From Pseudaquabacterium pictum (GTDB lineage: Bacteria > Pseudomonadota > Gammaproteobacteria > Burkholderiales > Burkholderiaceae_C), in the NCBI RefSeq assembly GCF_005403045.1, contig NZ_BJCL01000018.1, forward strand, positions 1 to 64,000: a stretch of 64,000 nucleotides of DNA, in the 5' to 3' direction. Below are positions 55,406 to 63,480 of the stretch, one piece after another (positions within the stretch are counted from its first letter, which is position 1; each line of letters begins with the position of its first letter). The notes under the pieces were generated by a model. That model worked only from the letters and a program-made list of their open reading frames with translations. It searched no databases and was not told the DNA's origin. A program made the translations under genes and the position numbers.

Positions 55406-56710
55406 TCACTGGGGGAGCAGGCCGAGGGCCTGGCGCCAGGCAGAGATCGCTGCTGAGAGCTCGATGCGGGTACGGGCCGCCTGTCGGTCGGCCTCGGCGG
55501 CTTCGGCCTCGATGCGCAGGCGTGTCGGCAGATCGGTTTCGCCGAGTCGGAACGACTTGTCGAAGAAGCCGCGCGACTCGCGGGCCAGCTGCGCGCGCCT
55601 TTCGGCGGCGGCCAACTGGGTGCGCGAGGCCTCGACCCGCACGCGCGCCGCTTCCCGTTCTGCGATGAGACGTTCGCGTTCCAGGGCCAGTTGCGCCTGG
55701 ATCTCGGCGGCCTCGGCGCGCGCGTTGGCGCGTCGGGCATCAGAGCGTGGGCCAGCGCCGAAAGGGATGCGGATGCCCAGCGTGATGGTTTGCTGGGAGG
55801 CCTCGCCGCGGGCACCGCGGTCACGCGTCGTCGCCAGCATCAGCTCGGGGTTGGCGCGCGACTGGCTCGCAGTCAGTGCGACGGTTCGCTCGGCCACAGC
55901 TGCCCGGTCCTTGAGTTCCTGCAGCGCGGCGTGGGCTTCGAGGTCAGCTGCTGCGGCGCCGGGATCCGGCTCAGTCAGGGTGTCGCCTGCCTCGGACAAG
56001 GCAGGTGCGGTGCCCGCAAGTGCGCGCAAATGCTGTCGGGCCGCCGCAAGGCCGGCCTCTGCCTGCGCCACGCTGGCTTCCGCGCTGGCCACGGCGCCAT
56101 CAGCCTGGTGCTGGTCGGCGCGTGCCAGATCGCCAGCCTTCGCACGCCGAGCCACGTCGGCGGCGATGAGGCGGGTGTTGTCCAGCTGATCGCGGGCGGT
56201 TCCGACCTCGATACGCGCACGCTGCCATTGCCACCAGGCGTCGCGAACGGTGGCTGCCACGCGCAGTTGGGCCGCGGTTGCCCGGCTCTCGATGGCGGCA
56301 CCTTCGGCGTCGGCCAGCGCCGCGCTGCTGCCGCGCTCTCCAGGCAACCACAGCGGCACGGCGATGCCGACCTCGACTTCGCGCGCGCCGTTGTTGCTGC
56401 CCAGGCGGTCGGTCTTGTTCGAGACTTCCAGGGCCGCCGGCTCGGGCGTCCACGCCTTGGCGGCACTTTGTTGGGCACGCGCGGCGTCGCGGCGCGCCTG
56501 CAGTGCCATGGCCTCGGGCTGGCGGGCCCAGGCGGCGTCAAATGCTTGCCGCAGGCTCAGCGGGCTGGTGGCGCCGGCTGCGCCGACCGTGACAGGGGGT
56601 GCAGTGGTCGCGGTCGCTGTCTGTGCCTGCGCGGCCAAGCTGCAGGCGGCCATGGTGGCTGCTGCGCTGGCGCGCAGCAGCCAGACCGTTGTTCGAGTTC
56701 TAGGTGTCAT
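55406..56710 (-). CDS. TolC-family outer-membrane channel (CzcC type)
   Basis: 434-aa outer-membrane efflux protein, signal ending near AAQAQ. Heptad-rich coiled coils (ERERLIAEREAARVRVEASR among others) and repeated strand segments (GIAVPLWLPGERG, GIRIPFGAGPRSD) show the duplicated TolC/CzcC fold. The ATG at 56710 has TGGAG in front. It is upstream of the extra protein, adaptor and pump, as in czcCBA operons. Confidence 0.88.
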   Translation of the reverse strand: MTPRTRTTVWLLRASAAATMAACSLAAQAQTATATTAPPVTVGAAGATSPLSLRQAFDAAWARQPEAMALQARRDAARAQQSAAKAWTPEPAALEVSNKTDRLGSNNGAREVEVGIAVPLWLPGERGSSAALADAEGAAIESRATAAQLRVAATVRDAWWQWQRARIEVGTARDQLDNTRLIAADVARRAKAGDLARADQHQADGAVASAEASVAQAEAGLAAARQHLRALAGTAPALSEAGDTLTEPDPGAAAADLEAHAALQELKDRAAVAERTVALTASQSRANPELMLATTRDRGARGEASQQTITLGIRIPFGAGPRSDARRANARAEAAEIQAQLALERERLIAEREAARVRVEASRTQLAAAERRAQLARESRGFFDKSFRLGETDLPTRLRIEAEAAEADRQAARTRIELSAAISAWRQALGLLPQ

Positions 56711-56853
56711 CCGATGCTCCAGTGTTGAAAACAACTCACGGGAGATCGGCAAGCGGCGACCAAGAGGTCGCGTCGTGCCCGAAGGCGCCGCATGCTGCGG
56801 CGCGCACTCAGGCGCGAACGGGCTTCAGAGAAGGAAGAGACCCGCCTCGCCGA

Positions 56854-57252
56854 TCAGGCGAGGGGCAGCCACTGAGGGCGTTCGGGTCGGGTCGGTGCGT
56901 GCGCACCACTGGCTTCGTCGAGGGAGGCGCTGCGATGCCCCGTCGAGAGTGCACCAGGCAGCGCCGACGGCAGATTCAGCATCATGCTGCAGGTGCCGTG
57001 GCAATGGCCGCAGTCCAGGTCCATGGCGCCGGGCGCTTTGCCATCACCGGCATCCGGGTTCACATCCGAGGTGGTGGTTGGATCGGCGTCCAACCCGGCC
57101 CCGTTGCTGGCGTCAGCATGGTGCTGGTGGTCGTGGTGACCGAAATGCTCGGCCCCGGCCTGGGTCTCGTGCCCGCAATACGACGCCACGGCCGCCCAGC
57201 TGAACTGGAGCGGCAAGAGGGCGAGCAGGACGATGGCGAGGATTCGACGCAC
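56854..57252 (-). CDS. czcI: CzcI-family regulator-like periplasmic protein
   Basis: 132-aa exported protein beginning RRILAIVLLALLPLQFSW, ending the signal near SWA, then SYCGHETQAGAEHFGHHDHQ, the typical His-rich start of CzcI. A second site has LDCGHCHGTCSMM. CzcI proteins head czc operons and modulate their expression; the mechanism is not settled. The start is set at a GTG (57252); an open frame reaches further upstream without a signal sequence. Confidence 0.8.
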   Translation of the reverse strand: MRRILAIVLLALLPLQFSWAAVASYCGHETQAGAEHFGHHDHQHHADASNGAGLDADPTTTSDVNPDAGDGKAPGAMDLDCGHCHGTCSMMLNLPSALPGALSTGHRSASLDEASGAHAPTRPERPQWLPLA

Positions 57253-57316
57253 GGGCAAGAGTCTAGCGGCTACAGGGTTGGCCTCGGCGCGACCATGGCG
57301 ACCGGACTGTGGGGTT

Positions 57317-58030
57317 TCACCACTTCGCGGCACGAATGCGTGCAACGTTGCGGTTCATCCGGTGGCGGATCACGCGTTCGTACAGCCAACGCTTGAGGCC
57401 AGACAGGTTGGAACCGTGGCGCGCGTAGAAGGCGTCCGGGCTGTCGAAGAGGCCGAAGTCGTCGGCGATGCCTTCCTTCTGGATGTAGGTGTCCTGGCCA
57501 CGCCATTCGACGCCGGGAGCCGACAGGTCGCGAGTGGCGGCGCCGTAGCCGCAGAAGCGGCGCGCCTGGGGGAAGCGGCGCTGCAGGCTGGCCAGGTAGG
57601 GCGCATCGAGGATGAAGCCTTCGAGTGCGATCCAGCGGCTTTCCAGACTGACTTCGACCCAGCTGTGGATGATGCGCTGGGGGGCCAGTGCGTAGGCCAG
57701 GCCGGTGATCGCGCCCTTCTGCAGCGGCTTGTCGATCGTGAAGCCATGGAAGCGGCTGGGGATGCCCACCGCGCGCAGCAAGGCCATCAGCAGCGTGCTC
57801 TTGGTGTTGCACTGGCCGATGCCGTCGGCCAGCACCGTGGATGCCGGCAGTTCGTCGCCCTCGTTGTAGCCAAAGGCGATCTCGTTGCGGACGAAGTCGT
57901 AGACAGCGCCGATGCGGTCGTAGGGGCTGAGGGTTCGCCAGCCGCGACGGGCGACCAGGGACTCGATGTCCGGGTGGTGAACATCTAGCAGCGGCGTCGC
58001 TGCCAACAAGGGGTGCATGGCGTCGGACAT
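57317..58030 (-). CDS. Transglutaminase-like (cysteine protease-fold) protein
   Basis: 237-aa protein with a transglutaminase-like core: catalytic Cys in ADGIGQCNTKSTLLMALLRA, His in RIIHSWVEVSLES and Asp in EGFILDAPYL. These proteins cleave or crosslink amides; here the substrate is unknown. No signal peptide is visible. It lies 13 bp after the CDF gene and 64 bp before czcI, so it seems to be transcribed with both, an unusual neighbour for a metal operon. Confidence 0.82.
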   Translation of the reverse strand: MSDAMHPLLAATPLLDVHHPDIESLVARRGWRTLSPYDRIGAVYDFVRNEIAFGYNEGDELPASTVLADGIGQCNTKSTLLMALLRAVGIPSRFHGFTIDKPLQKGAITGLAYALAPQRIIHSWVEVSLESRWIALEGFILDAPYLASLQRRFPQARRFCGYGAATRDLSAPGVEWRGQDTYIQKEGIADDFGLFDSPDAFYARHGSNLSGLKRWLYERVIRHRMNRNVARIRAAKW

Positions 58031-58043
58031 GGCGTCGTTCCCT

Positions 58044-58676
58044 TCAAGCTTGCGCCGGCACAGGGCGCAGTTCAGCCCGGGCCTGCTGGATGACGGAGCG
58101 CGCGGCGGTCAGCGCGAGCACGCCCATGACCGCGGCGACGGCCAGGTCGGGCCAGCCGCTGCCGGTGCCGAAAACGCCCAGCGCAGCGGCCATCACTGCC
58201 ACGTTGCCGATCGCATCGTTGCGGCTGCACAGCCACACCGAGCGCATGTTGGCGTCGCCCTCGCGCCAGGCGTAGAGCATCGCGGCCACCGACACGTTGG
58301 CCAGCAGCGCCAGGGCGCCGATCGCGCCCATCGTCACCGGCTCGGGCACAGTGCCCGCGGCGGCCGACCAGGCGGCCCGGCCGAGCACGAACACGCCGAA
58401 CGCGCCCATGGTCAGGCCCTTGAAGAGAGCGGCCCGTGCGCGCCAGGTCAGGGCCATGCCGAGCACGAGAAGCGAGATGCCGTAATTGGCCGCGTCGCCG
58501 AAGAAGTCGACCGCATCTGCCAGCAGCGACACCGACCCGGCGCGCAGGCCACCGGCGAGTTCGATGCCGAACATCACCGCGTTGATGATCAGCGCCACCC
58601 ACAGCACGCGGCGGTAGCGCGGGCTCTGGCTGGCGGGTGGGGCGGTGCAGCCGTGGCTGCAGCAGGAGTCGCTCAT
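58044..58676 (-). CDS. Short cation diffusion facilitator
   Basis: 210-aa CDF transporter, only the membrane part, with no cytoplasmic domain. The N-terminus SDSCCSHGC carries a Cys pair that could bind metal. Membrane-site residues are in SLLADAVDFFGDAANYGI and SRNDAIGNVAVMAAAL. It is directly downstream of a CadR/PbrR-type operator and divergent from that regulator, so it is probably the main Cd(II), Zn(II) or Pb(II) responder gene. Confidence 0.87.
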   Translation of the reverse strand: MSDSCCSHGCTAPPASQSPRYRRVLWVALIINAVMFGIELAGGLRAGSVSLLADAVDFFGDAANYGISLLVLGMALTWRARAALFKGLTMGAFGVFVLGRAAWSAAAGTVPEPVTMGAIGALALLANVSVAAMLYAWREGDANMRSVWLCSRNDAIGNVAVMAAALGVFGTGSGWPDLAVAAVMGVLALTAARSVIQQARAELRPVPAQA

Positions 58677-58703
58677 AAGAGGCTTTCGCGTGTCGATGCA
58701 GGT

Positions 58704-58734
58704 ATTTGAAACCCTGTAGCGGCTCCAGAGTCAA
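58704..58734 (-). promoter_or_regulatory. CadR/PbrR-type promoter of the CDF gene
   Basis: On the minus strand: -35 TTGACT (58729-58734), a 19-bp spacer with the dyad CTCTGGAGCCGCTACAGGGT (partly beyond), -10 TCAAAT (58704-58709). ACTCT / AGGGT halves are typical for Cd/Pb-sensing MerR-family regulators. Confidence 0.72.
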
Positions 58735-58791
58735 GCGGCTATGCTGCGATTCGTTGGCGTGTCACTCCGCGCACGTCGAGAGCCCTGAACC

Positions 58792-59130
58792 ATGTTCGAT
58801 TTCCTTCGCTTCACAGGACTGTTCTTCATCACCGCGATCGCCGAGATCGTCGGCTGCTACCTGCCCTGGCTGGTGCTGACCCAGGGCCGCCCGGTCTGGT
58901 GGCTGTTGCCCGCGGCGGCTTCGCTGGCGGCATTCGCGTGGCTGTTGACCTTGCATCCGAGCGCTGCGGGCCGCACCTATGCGGCCTACGGTGGTGTCTA
59001 TGTCGTTGTTGCGTTGCTCTGGTTGTGGCGCGTCGACGGTGTCATGCCGACGCGATGGGATCTCGTCGGTGGCGCCATCTGCCTCGCCGGCATGGCGATC
59101 ATTGCGCTGCAGCCCAGGGCTGCCAGCTGA
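58792..59130 (+). CDS. ynfA: YnfA-family (UPF0060) membrane protein
   Basis: 112-aa membrane protein with four helices. [40 protein letters not shown] and [15 protein letters not shown] are the family pattern. YnfA resembles small multidrug exporters, and some family members affect tolerance to cations or dyes. It is divergent from the CDF gene and precedes the MerR-type regulator by 15 bp, so it is probably part of the Cd/Pb response. Confidence 0.9.
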   Translation: MFDFLRFTGLFFITAIAEIVGCYLPWLVLTQGRPVWWLLPAAASLAAFAWLLTLHPSAAGRTYAAYGGVYVVVALLWLWRVDGVMPTRWDLVGGAICLAGMAIIALQPRAAS

Positions 59131-59145
59131 AGAGGAGGCACGACC

Positions 59146-59616
59146 ATGAAGATCGGCGAACTGGCCCTGGCGGCGCAGACCCAGGTCGAGACCATCCGCT
59201 ACTACGAGCGCGAGGGCCTGCTGCCGCAGGCGCCGCGCAGCGAAGGCAACTACCGCATCTACGGGCCCGAGCACGTCGAGCGTCTGGCGTTCGTGCGCCA
59301 TTGCCGGTCACTGGACATGACGCTGGACGAGATTCGCGTGCTGCTGCGCTTCAAGGACCAGCCGCAGGCGGAGTGCGGCGAGGTCAACGCGCTGCTCGAC
59401 GAACACATCGGCCATGTTGCCACCCGCATCCGTGAGTTGCGCCAGCTGGAGAAGCAACTGAAGGCGCTGCGCGAGCAGTGCGCGGGCAGCAGCGAGGCTG
59501 CACGCTGCGGGATCCTGAACGAGCTGGTGCAGGCCTCGTCAGTGCCGGCTGCCGCAGCGGCCAAGGTGCCTGGTCACCACGTGGGTGGCTCGCACACTCG
59601 CGGCAGTCGACGTTAG
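59146..59616 (+). CDS. cadR: Cd/Pb-responsive MerR-family regulator
   Basis: 156-aa regulator. The DNA-binding head MKIGELALAAQTQVETIRYY belongs to the CadR/PbrR group, as do Cys in AECGEVNALLDEHI and the loop CAGSSEAARCGI. The tail is His-containing (GHHVGGSHT), like that of CadR proteins. The ATG follows GAGGAGG. It should act at 58704-58734, about 410 bp upstream on the other strand. A Pb(II) specificity is equally possible. Confidence 0.88.
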   Translation: MKIGELALAAQTQVETIRYYEREGLLPQAPRSEGNYRIYGPEHVERLAFVRHCRSLDMTLDEIRVLLRFKDQPQAECGEVNALLDEHIGHVATRIRELRQLEKQLKALREQCAGSSEAARCGILNELVQASSVPAAAAAKVPGHHVGGSHTRGSRR

Positions 59617-59752
59617 CAGTGACGAGCAGGTCTGCTGGGCTGCCAAGCACGACAACACATTTTCGCTCCACATGTGCGGCGGGCTCGCCGTGCAGAGCAC
59701 TTGCGGCCAGCACGCGTCGCGGACGCCCGGCTGCGGTGGCGCTCAAGGCCGC

Positions 59753-60166
59753 TCAGGGCACTTGCTCCTCGAACTGCATCAGAGCCTCGATCAATGGGCA
59801 GTTCACCTTGCGTTTCGTCGTCGAGCAGCTGCTGACCAGGTCTTGCAAGGCAGCCTCCAGAACCCGCAGGGCCTGCAGCCGTTGCCGCACGTCCGCGAGT
59901 TTGTGCTCGCCAATCTGTCGTGCTGCCGAACATCCTCGCCCATCGTCGAGCGACAAGAGTGCGTGCACGTCATCGAGGGTGAAGCCCAGCGACTGCGCCC
60001 GCTTAATGAAACGCAGTCGCGTCAGCGCCGATGGTGCATACCTGCCGATGCCGCCGGCCGGGCGGTCAGGGACGGCCAGCAGGTCGCGGCGCTGGTAGTA
60101 GCGAACCGTCTCAACGTTGACCCCGGCCGCTGCGGCAAGTTGGCCGATCGTCATTTGTTCCATCAT
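59753..60166 (-). CDS. merR: Mercury regulator MerR
   Basis: 137-aa MerR. Head MTIGQLAAAAGVNVETVRYY, Cys in DDGRGCSAARQIG and the pair in LVSSCSTTKRKVNCPLIEAL correspond to the three Hg(II) ligands. It is divergent from merTP with the operator between the genes. Two ATGs (60166, 60163) are possible. Longer ends differ from the classical Tn501/Tn21 MerR in detail, but all metal ligands are kept. Confidence 0.92.
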   Translation of the reverse strand: MMEQMTIGQLAAAAGVNVETVRYYQRRDLLAVPDRPAGGIGRYAPSALTRLRFIKRAQSLGFTLDDVHALLSLDDGRGCSAARQIGEHKLADVRQRLQALRVLEAALQDLVSSCSTTKRKVNCPLIEALMQFEEQVP

Positions 60167-60170
60167 GGGC

Positions 60171-60201
60171 TTGACTCCGTACTCAGGTACGTACCTAGAC
60201 T
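60171..60201 (+). promoter_or_regulatory. MerR-type operator-promoter of merTP
   Basis: -35 TTGACT (60171-60176), 19-bp spacer with the dyad around CCGTACTCAGGTACG, -10 TAGACT (60196-60201). This is the layout of mer promoters. The dyad overlaps the start region of merR, so merR is likely repressed as well. Confidence 0.8.
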
Positions 60202-60230
60202 AGCTGCAATCGATCCCTACAGGAACAGGT

Positions 60231-60581
60231 ATGTCACGGCCCTTGACGACTTCCGGCTCACTGCTGGGCGGCGCCGCCGCTGCAATTGGCGCTTCGGCCT
60301 GTTGCGCCGGCCCTTTGCTGCTGGTGGTGCTCGGCGTCGGTGGCGCGTGGGGTTCGCGTCTGGTGGCCCTGGAGGTTTACCAGCCTTACTTCATCGCGGC
60401 TGCGCTGGCGTTCTTCGGTTACGCGTTTTTCAAGCTGTACCGCAGTCCTGAGGCCTGTAAGCCAGGCGAGGCGTGTGTCATCCCCGCAGTGCGCCGACGG
60501 CAGCGTGTCATCTTCTGGGTGGTCGCCGCTGCGGCAGTGGCCTTGATGGCGTTTCCGCTGTATGCGCCGCTCTTCTACTGA
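60231..60581 (+). CDS. merT: Mercury transporter MerT
   Basis: 116-aa inner-membrane protein with three helices. The Hg(II)-binding Cys pair is in IGASACCAGPLLLVVLG (residues 24-25), the second pair in the loop SPEACKPGEACVIP. MerT takes Hg(II) from MerP and brings it into the cytoplasm for reduction by MerA. It is the first gene after the mer promoter and has AGGAACAGG in front. Confidence 0.92.
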   Translation: MSRPLTTSGSLLGGAAAAIGASACCAGPLLLVVLGVGGAWGSRLVALEVYQPYFIAAALAFFGYAFFKLYRSPEACKPGEACVIPAVRRRQRVIFWVVAAAAVALMAFPLYAPLFY

Positions 60582-60590
60582 GGTCATCCC

Positions 60591-60875
60591 ATGAAGTTCA
60601 TTCCTGTCCTGATTGCTGGCCTTGTTGCCTCCGCGGGCGTCATGGCCGCCGGCTCCCGCACGGCTACGCTGGACGTGACCAAGATGGACTGCGCGGTGTG
60701 CCCGATCACCGTTCGGAAGGCGCTCGAGAAGGTGCCTGGCGTGGAGACCGCCAAGGTCGACTTCAAGACCAAGCGCGCGGTCGTCGCGTTCGACCCGGCG
60801 AAGACCTCGCCCGAGGCACTGACCCGGGCGACCGCTGACGCGGGCTTCCCTTCGTCGGTGGGTTCGGTGAAGTGA
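60591..60875 (+). CDS. merP: Periplasmic mercury-binding protein MerP
   Basis: 94-aa HMA-fold protein. Signal peptide ends near VMAAG. The metal site MDCAVCPITVRKALEKVPGV (Cys 34 and 37) is close to the usual MTCAACPITV. It scavenges Hg(II) in the periplasm for MerT. The stop overlaps the next start (GTGA). Confidence 0.93.
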   Translation: MKFIPVLIAGLVASAGVMAAGSRTATLDVTKMDCAVCPITVRKALEKVPGVETAKVDFKTKRAVVAFDPAKTSPEALTRATADAGFPSSVGSVK

Positions 60876-61108
60876 CCGAAATCGTTCTTCAATCGGTCCT
60901 TGCCTGCCCGCACTGCGGGCATGCGAAGGAGGAAACGATGCCGACAGACGCCTGCCAATGGTTCTACGAGTGCGAGAACTGCAAGACGGTATTACGCCCC
61001 AAGCCGGGCGACTGCTGCGTGTTCTGCTCGTACGGCACGAACAAGTGCCCGCCCATCCAGGCAGATGGTTCGTCGTGCTGCGGCTGTCCGACGACAGAGC
61101 CGAGTTGA
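60872..61108 (+). CDS. GDCCxxCSYG small protein of the mer operon
   Basis: 78-aa cytoplasmic protein with eleven Cys, among them CPHCGHAKEETMPTDACQWF, YECENCKTVLRPKPGDCC and VFCSYGTNKCPP, ending in SSCCGCPTTEPS. Proteins with GDCCVFCSYG are known mer-operon passengers, probably zinc-ribbon-like metal binders; the role is unknown. It starts at a GTG overlapping merP. It occupies the place where merA would be expected; merA itself is not found in this window. Confidence 0.85.
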   Translation: MTEIVLQSVLACPHCGHAKEETMPTDACQWFYECENCKTVLRPKPGDCCVFCSYGTNKCPPIQADGSSCCGCPTTEPS

Positions 61109-61360
61109 CATAACTAATATCGACGCTCATTCCGGGCCGCTTGACAGCCCGAGGGGCCATTTTGACGATCTTGATCGACCTGGCAGCGTCCCGAAGCAGG
61201 TCTTTCACAGCTGCCGTCGCTGCCCGCCCAGCGCCTTGCCAAGCGCGTTGCTGGTCGAGCAAGTGCTTCGGTCGACGACGTGCGTTGCCTCGGCTGAGCA
61301 ATCTCGTCGGCGTCGATTTACGCGCCGGCATGTGCACCGCGCTACCGCGCGGCCCTGTGG

Positions 61361-61639
61361 TCAGGCGAAATTGAAGTAAAAGCGGGCCGCAAGCACGAGA
61401 GTCGCGCGACCTTCCATCTGCTTGGCTCGCTTGAGAGCCGCCGGGGCGAACAGCGCCTGCGTCACCTCGTTCTGCTGCACGCCTTCTCGTGCCTCGGCTC
61501 CACTGACGAAGTGCTCATCGAATTCCCGTGCAAAGCCCGCGCGAGCATCCTGCTCGTTTTCCGCGTAGGCGACGCGCGCCAAAAGTGTCCTGCCCTCACC
61601 GGTAGCGCCATAGTCTTGCCACACAGTCCACAGTTTCAT
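61361..61639 (-). CDS. Hypothetical protein
   Basis: 92-aa protein beginning MKLWTVWQDYGATGEGRTLL and continuing with ARVAYAENEQDARAGFAREF. Codon use and the coherent sequence support a real gene. No signal peptide or membrane helix is visible. I do not recognise the family. The 252 bp before merP side (61109-61360) hold no gene I can support. Confidence 0.6.
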   Translation of the reverse strand: MKLWTVWQDYGATGEGRTLLARVAYAENEQDARAGFAREFDEHFVSGAEAREGVQQNEVTQALFAPAALKRAKQMEGRATLVLAARFYFNFA

Positions 61640-61913
61640 GTTTCGGCTCTTTCGCTGACCACCATTCGCGGCGTGCGCCGTGCAAATCGATCCGAGGGAG
61701 GACCGCGTTGCCGACGCAGATCCTCGCCTGTCGAAGCCAGTGGTACAAATCTGCCATGACTACTGTCCACTGCACCATCGAGACCGACCCAGATTCCGGC
61801 GGCTTTGTGGGCTGGGTGATCGGCTTCAGGCACTTCGCAGCAACCGGTTCAACGCCGGACGAGGTCGAATCCAGGCTTCGACGTCAGGTCCTGAGCGTTC
61901 ATGAGTCCGGCGG

Positions 61914-61919
61914 CCTAGT
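61914..61919. repeat. Target duplication of the IS481 element, left copy
   Basis: CCTAGT, repeated at 62940-62945 on the other side of the element. It fits the N-CTAG-N target known for IS481. Confidence 0.85.
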
Positions 61920-62853
61920 TGTTGAGTTTCAACAGGTTGTTCCCGAACAGGCGGTAGGCTGGAGGGCGGTAGCCGAGGGCTGAGTGTGGCCGCCGGGCGT
62001 TGTAGTAGGCCAGGAAGGCTGGCAGCCATGCCGTTCGCTCGGCGCTGTTGGCCCATACCCGTCCGTAGGCCCATTCGCGCAGGCAGGTCTGGATGAAGCG
62101 CTCTGCCTTCCCGTTGGTCTGGGGGCAATAAGGCTTGGTGAACGAGTGCTTGATGCCCAGGGCCTGGCAGGTCTTGGCGAACAGCTTAGAGCGGTACGCA
62201 CTGCCGTTGTCGGTGATCAGCCGCTTGATCGTCACGCCCAGCGCGGCGTAGTGCGCCACACTGGCCTTGAGGAACTCCACCGCCGAGGTCTTGCGCTCGT
62301 CGGGGTGCATCTGAACGAAGCCCGCACGCGAGTGGTCATCGATGGCCACATGCGCGAACTCCCATCCCGCGCCCTCGACCGAATCGCGGCGATCGCCAGT
62401 CACGCGATGGCTGGGCCGCACGATGCGCCCGAGCTTCTTGGTGTCGATGTGAAGCAGCTCGCCGGGCGCTTCGTGCTCGTAGCGCACGACCGGCTTGGCC
62501 GGCTCCAGCGCACTCAGGCTGGACAGCCCCAAGCTGGCGACGAAGCGGCTGATGGTGGCCACGCTGCGGCCGACGACCGCGGCGATCCGGCGCACCGGCA
62601 TGCGGCTGCGCCGTAGGCCCTCGATGCGCTCTGCCAGTTCGGCGTCGATGCTGTTGCGAGTGCGCAGCGGGCGAGAACTGCGATCGACCAGGCCATCCTC
62701 GCCTGCGGCCTCGTACCTCGCGAGCCACTTGCGTGCTGTGCGCAGGCTCACCCCAGCGGCGTTGGCCGCCGCCGCCAGCCCCATCTGGGCAACCCGTTCG
62801 ACCAGCAGGCGCCGGCCCTGCCAGGTCAATCTGGCATTCTTATGGGTGTTCAC
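61915..62853 (-). CDS. IS481-family transposase
   Basis: 312-aa DDE transposase. N-terminal helix-turn-helix (LAAAANAAGVSLRTARKWLA), then catalytic Asp in ELLHIDTKKLGRIVRP, Asp in LITDNGSAYRSKLFAKTC and Glu in PYCPQTNGKAERFIQTCLRE. The start is a GTG (62853), giving the usual NTHKNARLT opening. Its stop codon TAG (61915-61917) lies outside the element, in the duplicated target CCTAGT. Confidence 0.9.
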   Translation of the reverse strand: MNTHKNARLTWQGRRLLVERVAQMGLAAAANAAGVSLRTARKWLARYEAAGEDGLVDRSSRPLRTRNSIDAELAERIEGLRRSRMPVRRIAAVVGRSVATISRFVASLGLSSLSALEPAKPVVRYEHEAPGELLHIDTKKLGRIVRPSHRVTGDRRDSVEGAGWEFAHVAIDDHSRAGFVQMHPDERKTSAVEFLKASVAHYAALGVTIKRLITDNGSAYRSKLFAKTCQALGIKHSFTKPYCPQTNGKAERFIQTCLREWAYGRVWANSAERTAWLPAFLAYYNARRPHSALGYRPPAYRLFGNNLLKLNN

Positions 62854-62939
62854 TCGGTCGATCCCTTCTGTGAGTCCTGAAGCGTTGCAACTCCAGTCTC
62901 CCAGACCCGGCCGGGTGAACAACCTATTGAGACATCACA
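61920..62939. mobile_element. IS481-family insertion sequence
   Basis: 1020-bp element. Terminal inverted repeats of 23 bp start TGTTGAGTTTCAACAGG (left) and TGTGATGTCTCAATAGG (right, read inward) and match at 18 of 23 positions, with an identical inner GGTTGTTC. It is flanked by the direct repeat CCTAGT. The insertion split the HicB-like gene. The IS is outside the 24-kb transposon and is a separate event. Confidence 0.88.
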
Positions 62940-62945
62940 CCTAGT
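62940..62945. repeat. Target duplication of the IS481 element, right copy
   Basis: CCTAGT, identical to the left copy at 61914-61919. Confidence 0.85.
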
Positions 62946-62997
62946 CCTCGACAGCGAATTTGTCCGAACCTTCAGCATCGAACTGCCGCTGACGTAG

Positions 62998-63480
62998 TTA
63001 GAGCACCTCCAGCCTCGGCGGCCGTGCGCGCGACAGCCGCGCACAAGCCGCGTCGATGTTCGTGATGCCAAGTTTCAGCAATTCCTGCCGCATGGTCTCG
63101 GCGTCCATATCCCTCAGGAGGTAAAGCTCAACCCAATCACGCGGCGACCGTGTCCAGCTCGCGTTGCTCAGCTCCCAGCGCTGGGGGAAGTGCCGATCGG
63201 TAGCCTCACTGGCGATTCGGGTCTGCTCGCTGAGTTCGGGGCAACGGCTTGCATGCCAGAGGACTTCCTGCGCGGCCTCAATCGCTACCAGCTGTCTCGC
63301 AAGATTGTCGTCGTCCTGCTCCAGAAAGCAGGTGGCCACTGCGCGATCATCGGGGAACGCAGCCAGCACGGCCGCAACGTCCGACTTCAACTCAGCGGGC
63401 GCGCCAGGGTCGCTCTGAATGTCTCCCAATGTCGCTCTTGCCCAGCGCAGGGCACGGCGGCGTTCAGATGGCATCGTCAT
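62998..63480 (-). CDS. Hypothetical protein with BPSL0761-like N-terminus
   Basis: 160-aa soluble protein. The beginning MTMPSERRRALRWARATLGD matches the start of BPSL0761-family proteins found in Burkholderiales. The middle has LEQDDDNLARQLVAIEAAQE, and the C-terminal half has SPRDWVELYLLRDMDAETM. The function is unknown. The start is set at 63480, which overlaps the upstream gene stop by 4 bp. Confidence 0.65.
   Translation of the reverse strand: MTMPSERRRALRWARATLGDIQSDPGAPAELKSDVAAVLAAFPDDRAVATCFLEQDDDNLARQLVAIEAAQEVLWHASRCPELSEQTRIASEATDRHFPQRWELSNASWTRSPRDWVELYLLRDMDAETMRQELLKLGITNIDAACARLSRARPPRLEVL

Larger units (their letters stand above)
61756..62997 (+). pseudogene. HicB-like gene interrupted by IS481
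   Basis: Two halves, 61756-61919 and 62946-62997, join into one frame when the insertion sequence and one copy of its 6-bp target duplication are removed. The 71-aa product begins TTVHCTIETDPDSGGFVGWV, then GFRHFAATGSTPDEVESRL, and ends VRTFSIELPLT. The N-terminal pattern resembles HicB-like domains. No HicA partner is visible. The gene is inactive because of the insertion. Confidence 0.65.

Noticed and set aside
60258-61337. Long open frame opposite merTP and the GDCC gene
   Set aside because: Most of it is antisense to merT, merP and the GDCC gene. The part at 61109-61337 looks protein-like but has no start or family.
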